This document shows positions 26,770 to 41,250 of a DNA stretch of 64,000 nt, in pieces. Both the position numbers and the translations under genes were made by a program. The stretch lies in NCBI GenBank assembly GCA_019614645.1, contig JABWDB010000001.1, positions 18,207,501-18,271,500 of the forward strand, read 5' to 3'. How positions within the stretch are numbered: position 1 is the first letter of the stretch; every line of letters begins with the position of its first letter. The stretch is from Stratiolaelaps scimitus (Eukaryota > Arthropoda > Arachnida > Mesostigmata > Laelapidae). A model generated the notes under the pieces. It was not told the DNA's origin. It saw only the letters and a program-made list of their open reading frames with translations, and ran no database searches.

Positions 26770-29700
26770 TTTTACATAGGATTCCCTCCCTGACACCGCC
26801 CGCAACAGCGCGGAGATATATCAGACGCCTGAAGCGGGTGGACGGCCACTCGGAGCCTAGGGTGCTCCACCCACACGAGTATAACCGCTATGGCAGCAGG
26901 AACGGCAACAGCAGTAGCAGTGTTTCATACGAATAGGAAGGCAGAGCAGGTCAGCAACACATAGTGCCACAACCAATAGATAGATGCTGACATTCGTATA
27001 GAGCAGTTTGAACTGTGCAAGAAGCTGCGGAGAGAGCTGAGGTGATAGCTTCTGGACGGCCGAAGCCCCACGGGTCTTCTATCTCCAGACAAAACGGATT
27101 GATCCGCGTAGGCTGAATTGTTGACCGAACAACAATACTGATATGCATATCTATCCTCGATGCGGCCTGCAACGATGCTGTTGTTCTTCATGACAGAAAT
27201 CTAACAAAACAATGTCGCCCGCGACCACATCACCTGTCGGACAGCATGGATAGCACACCATACACTGGATGTGTCAAGGCAGAAGAGCAGTCTTTTGTCA
27301 GGTAGTGCTTCCCACAGTTGAAAATCTTGGACAGCAAAAATCTGCTGTGCTAAGTAGATAGGATGGATGGATGCCTTCTCATAATATGAACTCTCATCAA
27401 AAACTTCAAATGGTCACTACCCCTATAACTCGTGACTTTGATGGATTCTTTGAAGAAGGGCGTTCCAAGACTGGGGCGTCCCAACAGGTTTGACCAGGCA
27501 CACTCTTTCCGTTTCAAGCTATATTGAGGATCTCGATTATGACTCAACTCTATTGGGTAACGATCGCGAAACTCGGGGCAATTCGGGGGAGGGAGGGCCG
27601 ATCGACTTTCAGGGAACCCCGGGACTATAAACGTCCAACGTTTTGATAGCCAATAGGTCTTCCAAATGTGTTCTCTGCGAATTCGCATCAAAACGTACAA
27701 ACAGGTGTTCCCGTCCTTAATGGCCAGTATAGAACGGAAGCTTTCCTCATCTTTGTGTCAAAAACCGCCTCACTCAACAATGATTTAGTTCTAGTAATTC
27801 TTGCCTTCATTGGTCTACAGGCTAATGTCTCTTGCGGTATGCATCAAGTTCTATGGTTTCTACATGATCAGCTGGATTCCTTCGATGGTACGCCTCGGTA
27901 CTGAGTTGTAGCATCACCTCGAGAGCCTGTCAGACGATGTATCAAGTTCTACGCGGATTGAGGTGGTATATATCGCCGGGCGGCCAGTGCTTCAAGGTAG
28001 TACTCAAAAAATGCATGTACACCATCATATCAATATGGTCTTATCGAAGAACAGAAAATTATTATTGAAGCTAATTATAACAGCGTTCATTCCTCGATCA
28101 TACATCAGAGACAGAGTTCTACTCTACATTTACTCTCAACGCGTCTATAACAGCCACTCAGATCACGTGCTTATTTATTACATAATAGTTGGCACAGTAC
28201 CGCAGACCTTTCCGTCCATTATCCAGTTTCGTGGGAGAACTGACCAACACCGTCCGTGCATCGGCTACTTAAAATGAGTCCATGCAATACACTTTTACAA
28301 CGATTTCTTCCTCTTGTCAGGGTAGAGATAAAGGATGTTGAGGTCATTGACTGTGTCGTGCTTGACCTTTTCGTCATGGGCCACACTGCACTTCGGATAA
28401 TAATGATAATCATCATAATAATCATACGTGCAAAGAATATTGATTGACTTCGTTTCAGAGCTTAGTTCCAATGGTCGACAAATAATCATGTCACATTGGC
28501 ACATTCCATGATCACGTGAACGTGACAGAAATGATGACGTTTGGTCATTCATGATTCATTCCCACGGAGGCACTCACGTTCACCAGTTACACACGGGGGT
28601 GAAATTTCCCACAAATCCAGGTTACGATCAACGACTATTGTGCTTGCCGTGTAAGCCCTTTAATGCGTATCAATCCGCATAGCTTAATGCTTTACTCACG
28701 GATTTGGCAGCTGACATTGTACATTGAGAGAGAAAGAAGGCGAATACGGAGGATGCTGGAGCCTACGATTGATTGCGCAACTAGAACAACCTCTACCAGG
28801 TAGAACATGAAGGGCAACAACAATGGCAGTGTAGTTGACGCATTACAATAGTGGCGCGTTCGAAACGCAATTGTAACTCACTTACTCCACGTCGCTCTCT
28901 CTCTCTCTGTCTCGGAGTTTCTCTGTACGAATGCAGCGCCGCGGATAGTATCTCTCCGTAACGCCATGCTTGATATACTATTATATAAACCCCTCATCGG
29001 CTATTAATCCTCAAGCCGTCTTTTGTTGCTGTCCCACCAGCTGTTTTGTACACTCTATTCTCGTCCGTCCTCGTCGTACTGCTGTGACAGTATCAGCAGC
29101 AACAGCAGTAATACCAATAAGTTGTAACAGAAGCTATCTACATACGATATACATGCGGTCATAATCTCATGACAACCACAACGGCCACCGCACCCTCAAC
29201 CAGATGGATGGTACGATGACCAGTGACAACGACGTCAACGACACCGCCGACCGTCACTCCTGCCTAGAGACGTGTCGAGGCCACAAAGTCAGTAATAAGA
29301 AAACTATTATAGTACAGACAGACAAACAGGCAGTCCCCACAGATAGACGAGCTTACGGACGGACGGATGAAGCGCGACCCGGTGAGCGAGAGCAGCCGCC
29401 AGGTCGAGCGGTTTGCTGGCTTGCTTCGCCGCTGCAAATCGCTACGCGTCACCGTCCTCCTGCCCCCTCCCCTTACTCTTTCTCTCTCTAATTCTATCTG
29501 TCTTCCTTCTCTCTAGGCATGTATTGTACGAACGAGGCTTACTATATGGCCCGCCTCGACTGACAGCGCTGGTACTTGGATGGCACCAGCATAGCAGCAT
29601 ATTCCTGTGTTGCCATCATGCTTCAGGTTGGCTGTTCACTTCCAGTGACAGAGCAACCGCCGCCGCCGCTGCCGCCTTCGCCGCCGATAAAGAGGTGGAG

Positions 29701-30532
29701 GAGGACCATGAGAGTAATGCATCTAGCACATCGTTGTCCCTGTCACCGCTGATGTTATTGCTGCTGCTGTTGTTGTTGTTTTTATTGTTGCTGTTACTGT
29801 TGTCGTCGTCACCATCATCATCATCGCCTCCAACGTTACTACGGCAACAACCGCGACAAGAGGCGACATTCAGTGACACTCTTGCCACAGCGTATTTACG
29901 TTTCGTTTCATTCCCGACGCGTGATTGCGGCGCGTGTTGACGCTCGCCCGGCCAGCCTCTTCGCAAACAACTCGCGCCTGACAGCGAGCGCTGTACGGTA
30001 ACAGCGAAAGCAACGACGCATTTAACAACCTCCATCTACCTGAGAGGGATGGTCCCTGGTGAAGGCGGGCGGTCGCGTGCGATGACACCTCAACCGCCCG
30101 AGCAACAGGGCGATTCGCCGCCGATGGCGTCCCATTCGCTGACTGTCGAGAAGGCTACTCCCGATACACTACGGCGACGGAACCCGTATGATTTTAAGTG
30201 CTAAGATAACAATAATGATAAGAATAATAATAATAATAATATACTCTAGAAGGATACCATAATATATATAGTAGTATATTGGAGCATTGGCATTGAGAAA
30301 TAAGGAAATAGCGGAGGGGGATAGGTGATGAAGTAAACGAAGTGTGACAATTTGACGTGTGACACATGCAACAGATGGAGAAACGAGAGAAATCACATTT
30401 TGTGCAATAACGAATGAAAATAAATAAACTGTAGAATTTATGCTGCGCATAGAATCGAGTGCACTGTGAACGTGTGCGTCCCCTGATATATAATACATGA
30501 AAAATGATTCTGTTGATTGGATGGAAAGGAAA

Positions 30533-30535
<3 letters not shown>

Positions 30536-30566
<31 letters not shown>
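30536..30566. repeat. (TA)n microsatellite
   Basis: Continuous TA run. Confidence 0.9.
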
Positions 30567-30568
<2 letters not shown>

Positions 30569-30649
30569 TGATAATAATCGTTGCAGCAATAATAATAGTC
30601 ATGGCATCAGTTCATGTGAGCGATGTAGCACTGATATTGTGGAGATCAT

Positions 30650-30678
30650 CAAATTCAAATTCAAATTCAAATTCAAAC
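30650..30678. repeat. (ATTCAA)n hexamer array
   Basis: Four to five exact ATTCAA units. Confidence 0.9.
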
Positions 30679-30958
30679 AAATGTTTATTGACGGAACTGC
30701 TATATTCAACGTCGACAATTGCTCGTTACCACAGGAATGAAACCGCAGGGCCCCTCTCGGTGGCACTACTTAAGCTCGACAGAGCTATTATACTATAGTA
30801 GTGGCATAACGTACCTGTAAGCAATGTCTTGTTACTCGCATTTCTGTTGCTTGCTGCTATAACAAGTCAGCATGCATTTGATATTAAGAGTAACCTGTTC
30901 TAATTATGATTACTTTCATTGCTTAATTTCACTTATTGGGTAGGTATGTCTCATGGCC

Positions 30959-31013
30959 GGCTGTGAATCTACGGACCTGTAGATTCACAGCCGCTCCAGA
31001 CGCTCGTCTGGAG
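30959..31013. repeat. Two perfect tandem hairpins next to the SINE tail
   Basis: First: arms GGCTGTGAATCTAC (30959-30972) and its exact complement (30979-30992), 14 bp with a 6-base loop. Second: CTCCAGACG (30994-31002) and CGTCTGGAG (31005-31013), 9 bp with a 2-base gap. Only one base separates the two. They abut the 3' end of SINE copy S3 on its own strand. Confidence 0.85.
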
Positions 31014-31190
31014 ATTTTCAGGCTGACTCTCAGCCAACATTTAACAATGTCCACGGTGAAACTGCTTTTCAGCATTGCTTCGTAAGACGGACAACCCCTT
31101 TTAAATGCAAATGTGCAACGGTGGGTATCGAACCCGTGCACCTACGTGTCTCAGATGAACGCTGCGACCGCATGAACATGCATCCCTTTT
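31012..31190 (-). mobile_element. tRNA-derived SINE copy (S3)
   Basis: On the - strand it reads a tRNA-like head, then B box GGGTTCGATACCCAC (31121-31135), CGTTGCACATTTGCATTT, AAAAGGGGTTGTCCG, ACGAAGCAATG, TTCACCGTGGACATTG, TAAATGTTGGCTGAG and AGTCAGCCTGAAAAT. The tail runs directly into two perfect hairpins at 30959-31013. Homologous to copies at 42508 and 46105. No coding capacity. Confidence 0.75.
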
Positions 31191-34100
31191 ACTGCCAACA
31201 TCCAGAGGAGGGCGACACTGCTGAATGACAACAATCCACCAATCGAATTGATTTTCTTTTCATCAATCTAGAATGCGAATGGCCAAAATCGAATGAAAGT
31301 GTCAGCTGCTGACGCGGTGGCTATCACGTTTTCGATATTTTAAAAAAAACACGCCATAAAGGTTAGGTATAATCACCTCTATTTAAGTCCGATACAAAAC
31401 TGTGTTGAGGACTGACCGCAGTCTAGACCAGCAATTGTATACACGAAATGCACAAGCTAAGTAGTAATGTCTTATGTCGTAATCATAATTATTGTTATAT
31501 TAGAAAGCATTAAACAGTTTCGCAGAAATCACGCGGGCAATTTCGATACTGTTGTATATCCTCTATACGCTGCATAAACTGGGCTCATAAGAAACAATAG
31601 GGCACAGTATCAATTTAGTTGTATTCTGTCAATTACCAGGAAAAGGGACTGGTCACATTCTAATTAAGTTATTGAAATGTTACTTTACGCCAAGCTGTTC
31701 TACGTCCAGTGTAAACACTACACGAGAGGTAGCAAATCACGCAGTAATAGTCCAACCCAAGGTGATTTTCCCACAAGGTCGCTCTCACTCGATTTCTGTA
31801 AAACCGCAAAGGCGGCAAGCCAAGCGCTGTCCCATGAAGGGCATGCCAAAAGCAACAGAACCTATTGTTATTACCAGTAAGCAACAGTGTGTCGAGCTAT
31901 CCTCGTGCAGTGGCCAATCACGATTTTTCAACCCGGTGTCCTTATCCTGCTTCGAAGATGTAGTCGGCATTGGTTCCCTGTTTGGTTTCTACGTTATTCA
32001 ATCTAAGCTAACTCTTTTGGGTATCTGTCGAACTCATTTCATTCAATGTTAGTAGTAGCAAGATAGGGGCAGTTCACACCCAAAGATTTTGTTGTTTCCA
32101 TGCTCATGGCAATTGCGCGTGGTATAGAGGAATAACCCGTTAAAAACAACAACCTGTCCGCCTCACCAAATAATGAGAAGTGGGTACTGCCAGTCAATGT
32201 GTTCTACTCTCACCAAGCAAGCTGATAATCATCACTATCATCATCATCGCAATACTAATAGACGCCGGTCAAAGAGATGCTGTGTGAATCTATTGGGGCG
32301 ACGACGAAACGGTTCCATGGATCGGCTCGGACCGATCATCGACATAAAGAAACATAAGGGAATGAACGGGAAGTCAGTAGCAATAATAATAATAACAATA
32401 AATAAGAATGGACATAGATAAGGAAAGACGGAAACAAGAAAACTGAATTTCTGTTTGTCTCGACAGAGGGCGCCCATAGCGCATTGCCCTTCAATAAGTC
32501 TGTCCATATATATATATATATATATATATATAATGTGTATTGTAATAACATTACGAGACACGGAACGGAGCCGAAGCGGCGACCAATGGCTGCGACTAAG
32601 TGCCGGAGCAACGGCGCTCACCGCGCAAGGCGAACTGATCAACGGAATGCCGGCCGAGCACCTATGAACGATCGAGTAACTGAAACAGGCGACCTTTTTC
32701 CTGCGTCAAAAGGTCCCTCTGACTGGTCACCAATCGTTGCTACTGTTTAATGTCGTCCGTGACGTAGTCGACCATCGCCCTGTTGTTCATGCACGTACAA
32801 GCATGGTATGAAAAGCGGTGGCTACTCGTGCGTTTTAGGTTATTATTATTATTTATCCACATATATCGACATAAAAAATAGTTGTAGAGAATCGTATAAT
32901 CGTAACTCCACCCTTGGAAAGGCAACGTCACTGAATTACAACCGGCATTGACCGGCAGTTGGATCTCATTAACGGAGCACGGCTCGTATAGTCTGTGTCT
33001 CTTAGGCATAGATGAAAAATCGAGATAATGGGAAACGAATCCTTAAAAATATAGCACAGGGGATTAGTACAAGATGCCGATGAAGAGTAGACACTTATGG
33101 ATGTGTATGGATATATATGTATATATATAATATAGTGAGTATAGCATATTTGACGGTTAGAGACACACTCCTGGCGTGGACGGCTAGATCTCTGGCTGTA
33201 AAAAGCCGGATGTCTACATGAAACGAACGGAAAAAATCGCCGATCTCCTCCCTTACATGTAACCTGAACTGAAAAACCGAAAACATGAAGATACAACCAA
33301 CCATTCATATATCCTCCCTGTAGACACACGTGTGTGCATGAATGTCAGTGCATATTATATATATACTTAGATACATACACACACATATATATATATATGT
33401 CATTGTGAAGATGTCGCATTAGGTAGTCACTTGTTACAGGCTGTAAACGCCCTCGTATATACCCAACTGGACACACCCACAGCGTACGCTGGAAAACGTA
33501 ACTGCATGCCAAAACGACCGGCCACCCTTCAGTCAGCAGGAGAGAGCATCCGGGCGGGAATCCTTCATCGAGAGCAATATATACAATAACAGAGAACGAG
33601 AAATCACTCCTCCCCCCGTCCAGCGCTACTGCTGCCGAATCACTCGTGACGGGTAGTAACGCCATATTAATGCCCTACTCGTCACAATATAAATGTGACC
33701 CATAGATTGTAAGCCTATCAGCCGCGATCTACTATGCCACCACTATGATAACACAGCTACGGTGGCACATATCATTGTTGAGCAAAATTTGATACAGACA
33801 CAGGGTTGGTCAACAATAAACTTATCGCGGTCATATCTGTGGGTGTTTTCACGTTTGCAGTTAATATAATAATGTATTGTTATTTGCTCCTATAGTTAGA
33901 TATGTTGTATATTTCCTTCTCATTCATATAATCGAGTATCAGTGCTTTGATTGAATGTCGTTTGATCGATCGTTTGCCGCGCGAGTGTTGTACGCTCGAC
34001 GCGTTTTTGATACCCGAAGCATCGGCAGATCGCTTCTTTGGCACGGTTGCCTTTCCGCGGGTGACGATCGGAAACAGGTAAATCGAGGATCGAATCAGCC

Positions 34101-37100
34101 TGTTGACGCGGACAAAACCATTTCTTAAGATACTCATTTCATTCCCTGAGGGCTGCGTTTGCAACAAGCATTATCATCGTGAAAGCAGGCAATAAGCCGA
34201 TAACTCAACGGAGAGGCGATAGCTTGCGCCAGCTACCGTTTTATTATGAAATGAGAAACATACTATTGATAGCAGCGCTCGGGTGGCCTGAGGCATCCTG
34301 CTTACGCAATAGGTAATACTCTCGAGCGGTGGTGGAAACTACTAAATCCAGCAGGAAGCTGAATTACGCCATCATATTGTGCAGATGCTGTGACCTACAC
34401 AGCCGAGTTTCTGAGACATCTAATACATATGAGGTGTTGCTAGTTTGGAAAAAAGTGAATATAGATCAAATCTCCGGAAACAGAAGTGGAACAACGACAG
34501 TCATATTGCCTGTCGAAAATGAGTGAAATAATTTGACTACCCGAAACTACAACAAACGATTTCTTGTTTTGGCCAAATGAGGACGGATGATGGATTCGTT
34601 CGTGCAGATGTAAGGTGAGTTTTGTCACAATGAAATTGTTCACGACGATAAATATGTTCTTATCGGTGTCGCTCGTAGGTTTGGAGGTCATCTGGTAGTC
34701 AGAGGGCGGTCCCATTAACATACAACATATTCGCGTGTTTTTTTACACACAAATATCTAATATTCGTGTATCTTACCTTGAGCGCTAAGGTCCTTTCTCA
34801 AGTTTACGTTCAGTTTAGTTTCAGCATTGACCCGTAGATCCGTATCAACTCCTATACCGTATCGTGTACCCACTTCATATCATTTATTCGCGAGGTCTAC
34901 TACCAATGATCAACACGGGCGTACACATGATACATACACACACATATATTTAGCACCCTACGATCATTGTCAATCTGTGTTACAAATTACTGAGATTTGA
35001 TCGGCAAGTCATATCCGATTTCGCCCGGGACCGTTGCCGTTGGTATTTTGTATTAAAGAGTCGAAACACGTACCGGTTCTACGAGATGACGACCTACAGT
35101 CACATAAATACTCGCAGAGTGACACAGCGAGCTAATTCGATGTTGTGAGACGGGTGTATTTCGAGATTAACTTGAACTGTCGTGTTCGCGATCAATTTAG
35201 CTAGTTGGCCAGTCGTAATTTCGCCCGAGTTCACCCATTCGATCACGATAAGCGGAGTTTAAATCGATGTTCAGGTTTTAACTTTCAGCATTGAATGGAG
35301 TGCATTATCAAATATTTGATTTTGTTTTTTTCACAACGAAAATACAAAAAAATCAAGCAGGTGTCAAGAGCACTTGCACCGACAGCAAGGGTACCTTCGA
35401 CAGAGCTTCTCGCCGTGAGAGCCAATCATCAACGCTACTTTAGGATCAGAGAGGCAACGCCTTTACAATAAACAGTCTATTCGTATGTGGCGTTCATAGG
35501 AACAATCGGATGGCTAAACCCTTGTGACTTACTGATGCGTCCAAGGGTAGAGTATAGTTTTAATCGATGTCATATCAAATCCTCTCTCTCCCACTCACAC
35601 ACACTTAAGCAAAAACGCGACTCCATTCTACGAGATATATAACATTACTATAGTTAAAATTATACCTTCCACATTATTTTCGGCGAATTTTCTAAACCAA
35701 GCGATTCCAATTCACCAATGATTATAGTCGTGATAGTTGTAGTAGTCCATTGACGAGCACTTTTTCAATCTACTACTGTTTTACCCGAAAGTTTTCATCA
35801 TCGCCATAGTCGTTATTCGTCGAATCGGTTGCTTGAACGGCATGGGCAGACTGAGCCGTGTCCCAGGTAATGCAAATAAACAACTCCGTATATCAATAGA
35901 GGAATGAAAGCTATGATAATAGTATATGCTGCTATACGGTCTCTCTCTGCTATGACGAACACGTCCGGGCTCTTGAAGCGTCCGATTTTTAGTCGGACAG
36001 ACTCAATGGGTTCGCCAGTTGTTGGTATTCAGACCAGGACATCGAGTACCAGCGACGTCTGATGACCAATGGAAATATTCACCATTCGACTCATTTCTTT
36101 CGAATAAGCCTATCAGATCTAGGTATTACTTTTTGTATTACCGTATTGACGCTGACGACATTTCGATAAACAGACTCAGAAACAAAACAGAAGTGTCACA
36201 AGGCGGTGGTACTTGAAGAGGTCGTCCTCACTAACGCTACGAGAATTGAGCCCTTCTCTAATTCCAGTCGCGGGCAAATGCAAGCGAAAACATATTCGAT
36301 TTATTCACAAGTAATGAGTGACGTAGCCTTGCGATGAGGCATTTACTGCACAAACGTCGAATAATTGTGTTTGTGCATGAAGCAAAATGCAGTAACATGC
36401 TTGAACATGTGTGAAAGAAAATCAAAAGTTTGTTAAACCGAGAGTGACTCGGCGTTCGCCTACTCTATATAGAGACGGGCGTATGTCTGCGTATAGCTTC
36501 ATTTACTTTCGTTCACTGAAATCAATAATCAATCAATGAATAAAATGTCTCTCAAATGTCTCGCCGTGGAATCAGTGGTGGCTGAGATAACGCATAAACC
36601 ATAGCCAATATCAGCGACAATATGACGCGACAAAAGTTATAATAGCTTCATAGCTCTCTCACTCTCGCTCTAACATTGATTCATTTTCTATCAGACCCTT
36701 GTCCTCATATGAAACATGGGGCTATCATGCATCATATGTTTATAGGAACAGGCCACTCCCTGTCCAATCCTCTGATCGGGCTCACCGGTTCTAACTAAAA
36801 CAATCCACAACCAGCTGTGTCGCAGAAAGAGCGGCAGCGGCAGCAGCAGCAGCAGCAGCAGCAATGATATGAGTGGAAGCACCATCGGCAAAGATCTGTT
36901 TCATCGTTGTGGTTCCGGCTGATGATACCACTAATACCTTTAGTTGTTATGGGGAGATACCAAATCATGTCGAGCATATTTCAAAGAGAGGACTAAATGC
37001 TGCTGCCAAGTTCGAAACTCGAGTTAGGTTAGATAGGCGGGAGAGAGAGTATGTTGCAATAGAAATGCTTAAAATCATCATCATTCACGAACACAGGACG

Positions 37101-37111
37101 AATAGGGGCGG

Positions 37112-37187
37112 CAGGTATCCCAAGCTAGCCTAGGGAGTAGTGTCTGCGTCGAGTACATGCTAGCCTAGGCCTGGCTTGGGATATTTG
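37112..37187. ncRNA. Pre-miRNA-sized imperfect hairpin (candidate only)
   Basis: Arm 1 TATCCCAAGCTAGCCTAGG (37116-37134) pairs with 37164-37183 with a single bulged base and one G-U pair. About four more weaker pairs extend it outward. The loop is about 29 bases. Size and stem length resemble animal miRNA precursors, but I recognise no known miRNA and no expression evidence exists here. Confidence 0.25.
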
Positions 37188-40100
37188 AAGGCGCGACTTC
37201 GGCATTGACTGTATGTCACAAGATTCGGTTCTTTCGGTCAACCAACAGCGTGGCAACGGCAGTAGCAGCAGCATCCATCGAGCGGAGGCCGTCGGAGGCC
37301 GCTTACTGCCCCTGTGTATCTCTGTCCGAGAGTGTTGTTGCGATCTGCTCCAATGCAGGAGCTCTCACTCAGAGTCACTCAGTCGATGGTAGACGGACGG
37401 ACGGACGGAGGGGCACTCATTCACTCATACCAGACTCAGTGATCCAGCCCCTAGCATGTCTCGGATACGTGGCTACTGCTGCTAATCTTGCTCTGCTATC
37501 ATCAACAGGATCAACAAAAGGAAACAGCAGCGGAAGCAGCGCCAGCAACCGCGGACAATAACAACCAATGGCTGGAGGCAATAAGCATAGTAATAATAAT
37601 AATAATAATACAATAAAATCACAGTTGACTGGTTGAGCTGCAGAGCTGTGGGGCGGGCGGGGTAAGGACGGTGTGGCGGATAAAAGCTACAGTTGCAGTA
37701 GTAAATAAAATAGTTATGGTAACTAACAACTGGTAGCAGCAGCAGCGGCGGCGTCGTCGTCATCCAACGAATGGCATCTATCAACAGCCATTGAGAGTGA
37801 CACCACCACAAGAAATGGGCATGCCAGTATAGCCACTGCATATGTACACCGTGTACATGTACTGTACTCGGATCGCGTAAACGATTTCATACTTTGTGGA
37901 TCCCATAAATAGGTTCTCTTGACGTTCATTGCTCTCCCCCTGTTGTTGCGGGTCTCCCAAGAATTCTCAAGTACGTCACCATGTTCCTAGATAGGGTGCA
38001 CCCTATGTATCAGCAACCACGACACCACGATGGTGACAACGACAACAACAGCATACAACGTTGATGAGTAATGGAACAGCATCGTATTGTCGTTATTACG
38101 AAGAAATCAATAGTGGCGTCTCAGTGATAGCAAGGCGGAGGCAGCGGGGACCGTTATTAATATGACAACAACAACACTGTACTCATCAGACCCGCTACGC
38201 CATGTGTGTAAACGTGGAAATAATGCAAAGGAAGAATTAACGCCAGTTAGCCTCGTAAGCGCCTGGCGCAGCGTGAGCATACGGCACCCGCAATAGTAGC
38301 AACAGCGGTGTCCCTAATTAGTAATAGCCGCCTCAGCAGCAGCAACGGCGCAAGAAACCTAAGCAAAGCAAGTGGTCGTCAGTTAGCCAGTCAAGCAAGG
38401 AAGCAAGCGAGAACGGCAGGAAGGACTAACAGCTAAGCAGCAGTCACCAGAGCAAACCAGCATTAGCTGGCGCAGGAGCAGCAACAACAGCACCATCAGC
38501 ACCGCTGCTGCTGCTACTATTGGTGCTGTTGTAATGGCAGTGGTAGTATGCTCTAGCGATGCAAGTGCTGGTGGTGGTGGTGGTGGTAGTGGCTGTTGTT
38601 CGTCGATGAGTGGCAGCAGGCAGTGGCAGCAGCAGAGGCTGTACTAGCAGCGGTGAACGGATGAACGGACCAAGCGACTACTCCTCGTCGGTCGGCAATC
38701 GTCGTTGGCCCGTTGTTGGTAACTGGCGCCACCGTGACAAGAGGCCGGAATAGCAGCGGCAGCGGCAGCAGCAGCAATCGCCGCCCTCGGCCGTTACTAC
38801 GAACCAGCACCCAGCACCGCCGTCGCAACAAAACAGCAGAAACAGCGCCACCAATGACTACTGACACCACGGAGCGCTCAGTAAATACACATCAATGCTC
38901 AAACAGACAGATATATAGACCCCACCTATCGATATTGTCAGAATATAACAAAATCCAAAAGAATCAGCGAAATCAACAACACAGAACTGCGATGTTTACA
39001 CCAACCACCACCATCGCATATACCATCTCACTACTATTTACCACACACACACAAATACAATAACGAATCGCTACAGCTGCTGCTTGAGCAGAAAAATGCC
39101 ATAGAGTCAGTGGAAGTGCACATTGTGGCGGCGGCGGCCGCAGCAGTTGCTGTTGAACAGCGAGACGGCTATACTATTTTCTTTGATTATTCTTGTTATG
39201 GCTCACTTGCCATAGAGTACCACTAAGCATGTTGTAGTTTTGTGCTTTCGAAGATGAATCTCTAATAAATCGATAAGGACGAAACATGGAGAATAGACGG
39301 GGAGGAAATTATAAAAACTGATTGGAGAGGTTCAGGGTTGAGTGATGACGATCTCTGACGGGGATACGTTCATCATCTCTCATACTATCTCTTGTTAATC
39401 ATGTATTTTATAATACATACATCACTGGTCGGTGTGATGTGGTCAATGTGAAATAATGCCTCAATGAATTTTGAACGAAGAAGCAGAACGATTAGCATAT
39501 TTGCAAACGCACATGGCTGACGATGGGTAAATATAACATCAGGAATACGATCATGTGTGATCATCACATTTGGCCGATTCTTGGCGGGATATTGCATACT
39601 CACAGAATGGTTTCGTAACTGTCAAAGTAACGAACAAAAAAAACACACACACATACACACACAAACATCACACAGCAGCTATATTCCCGCAGACGTATTC
39701 ATTATGGCTAATATCGTCAAACAGCGACGTTCCTACCAGATAAACTCCAACTTGTCGAACCCGAACGTGTCGACTAACTGGACTCGATAATCGACGACGG
39801 TGTTCATCTGACGAACTCTCGCTCTCTCCCGTACATTGTTGATGCCAACCAGAGCCGTCACTACAGCCGTTCGGTCAGTTGATTGAACATGAATATGACC
39901 GTTTGTCGTTGTGGTCGTCGTCTCCACTCTCTCGGAAACGTCACCGCAAATCTCATTGAAGCATACGCGTTTTGAGCTAACACACATATCTTCGGATAGG
40001 GACAGCTTGCCGCATGTTTGCTTGTTGCTTGCGTACGATCGTTGGCCAGTAACGTATGGCACCCTGCCAGATATATTGATTGATTGATTGACCAATTGAT

Positions 40101-41230
40101 AGGTAGCTTGGTCGATGGATGTACGAATCTCGTAGACGTCGAGGAGGAACGAATACACGCCCACTCATTCAATCCACTTACACAAAGACACACTTAAGCA
40201 TCATCAACACACATCGCTCTCTCATTGGCATACTCGTCGTCATGGACGAAGCGGCGCTCATCGTGCTATGGTCGATTACTAGAAGACAAAAAAAGTATTA
40301 TGAAAATGACATTATGTCCTAGATCGTAGGAAGAGACACTCACGGCAGGGCCGATGGCAACGTGCGTTCGGGGGCTCGAGAGTCCCCTTGAGCCTCTGCT
40401 GAAATCCTTGTTTCCAATTGGTCGTACACTGCACTATTCCACTCTCGATTCTTCGATAACCTCCCCAGGTTTCGGTCACTTGCTTGGTTGGGGTGCGAAC
40501 ACAAGTGAAGGAACTAGTCGCTCGTGGCCCTGGCTCTACGCGACTCGGCCACCACTACCGCCCACAACTGCAACTACAACTACTGTACAGCTTGGCTCGG
40601 CTCGACTCGACTATGATCAGATCTCTCGTCCAGATCAGAGGCGAAACAATACGAAAAGCAGTCTTTCGTAGTCCGCCTTTGTTGTTGTTGTGGTCGTCGT
40701 CGTCGTCGATGTTTCGTTGTCTCGGTATCTAGTCACAGCGAGGGGTTGGCGGGACGCTCGCTCGGTTGTTGATCAGCCCGTGATCCAACAGGACACATGA
40801 CAAACACTAGCAGAGCGGCGAATCAGATCCGACCAGACCTCTACCGAAAACTACCACCGTGGCCACATCAAACGAAAGCAGCAGCAGCAGCAGCAGCGGC
40901 GGTGGCGGCGGCAGCGGTGCCGGGACGGAGACAGGGAATCTATCAGGGCACACTCGATTTCCCTACGGCTGGTGCTACGCCGACAACGACGTCGTTATCG
41001 TCGTCGTTGTTGTCGCAGTTGTTGCCGTCTCGTACGCACCGAAGACGATGATACAGAGATTCATAGACGTCTGGCCGGCACACGGTCAAAGCAGCGATGA
41101 CTGCGGGCTGGCGGCTCCCCAGCCAGGAGCAGCTTTTCTAGTAATCGTAGCCAGCAATAGCAGTGCTGAGCAGTCGCACCAGCACTACGGCACACACACA
41201 CGCACACACCAACAGCTAGGAACGGACGAG

Positions 41231-41250
41231 CCGACCGACCGACCGACCGA
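41231..41250. repeat. (CCGA)5 tetranucleotide array
   Basis: Five exact CCGA units. Confidence 0.9.

Larger units (their letters stand above)
25136..30958. other. Region upstream of epsin, no supported gene
   Basis: Probably contains epsin promoter and untranslated exons, which I cannot place. Visible content: (CT)n at 25223-25245 and 26731-26769, CAA-rich DNA at 26580-26640, CAG/GCC-rich DNA at 29650-29860, (TA)n at 30536-30566 and the hexamer array at 30650-30678. Open frames such as 27350-27700 (-) and 29413-29940 (+) match no family or are low complexity. Confidence 0.5.

Noticed and set aside
29413..29940. 175-codon open frame
   Set aside because: Leu/Ser/Ala runs from CTG, TCA and GCC repeats; the opposite strand is equally open (29616-30035).
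31672..32052. 126-codon open frame of mixed composition
   Set aside because: No recognisable domain, no splice context, and a second frame is open over half of it.
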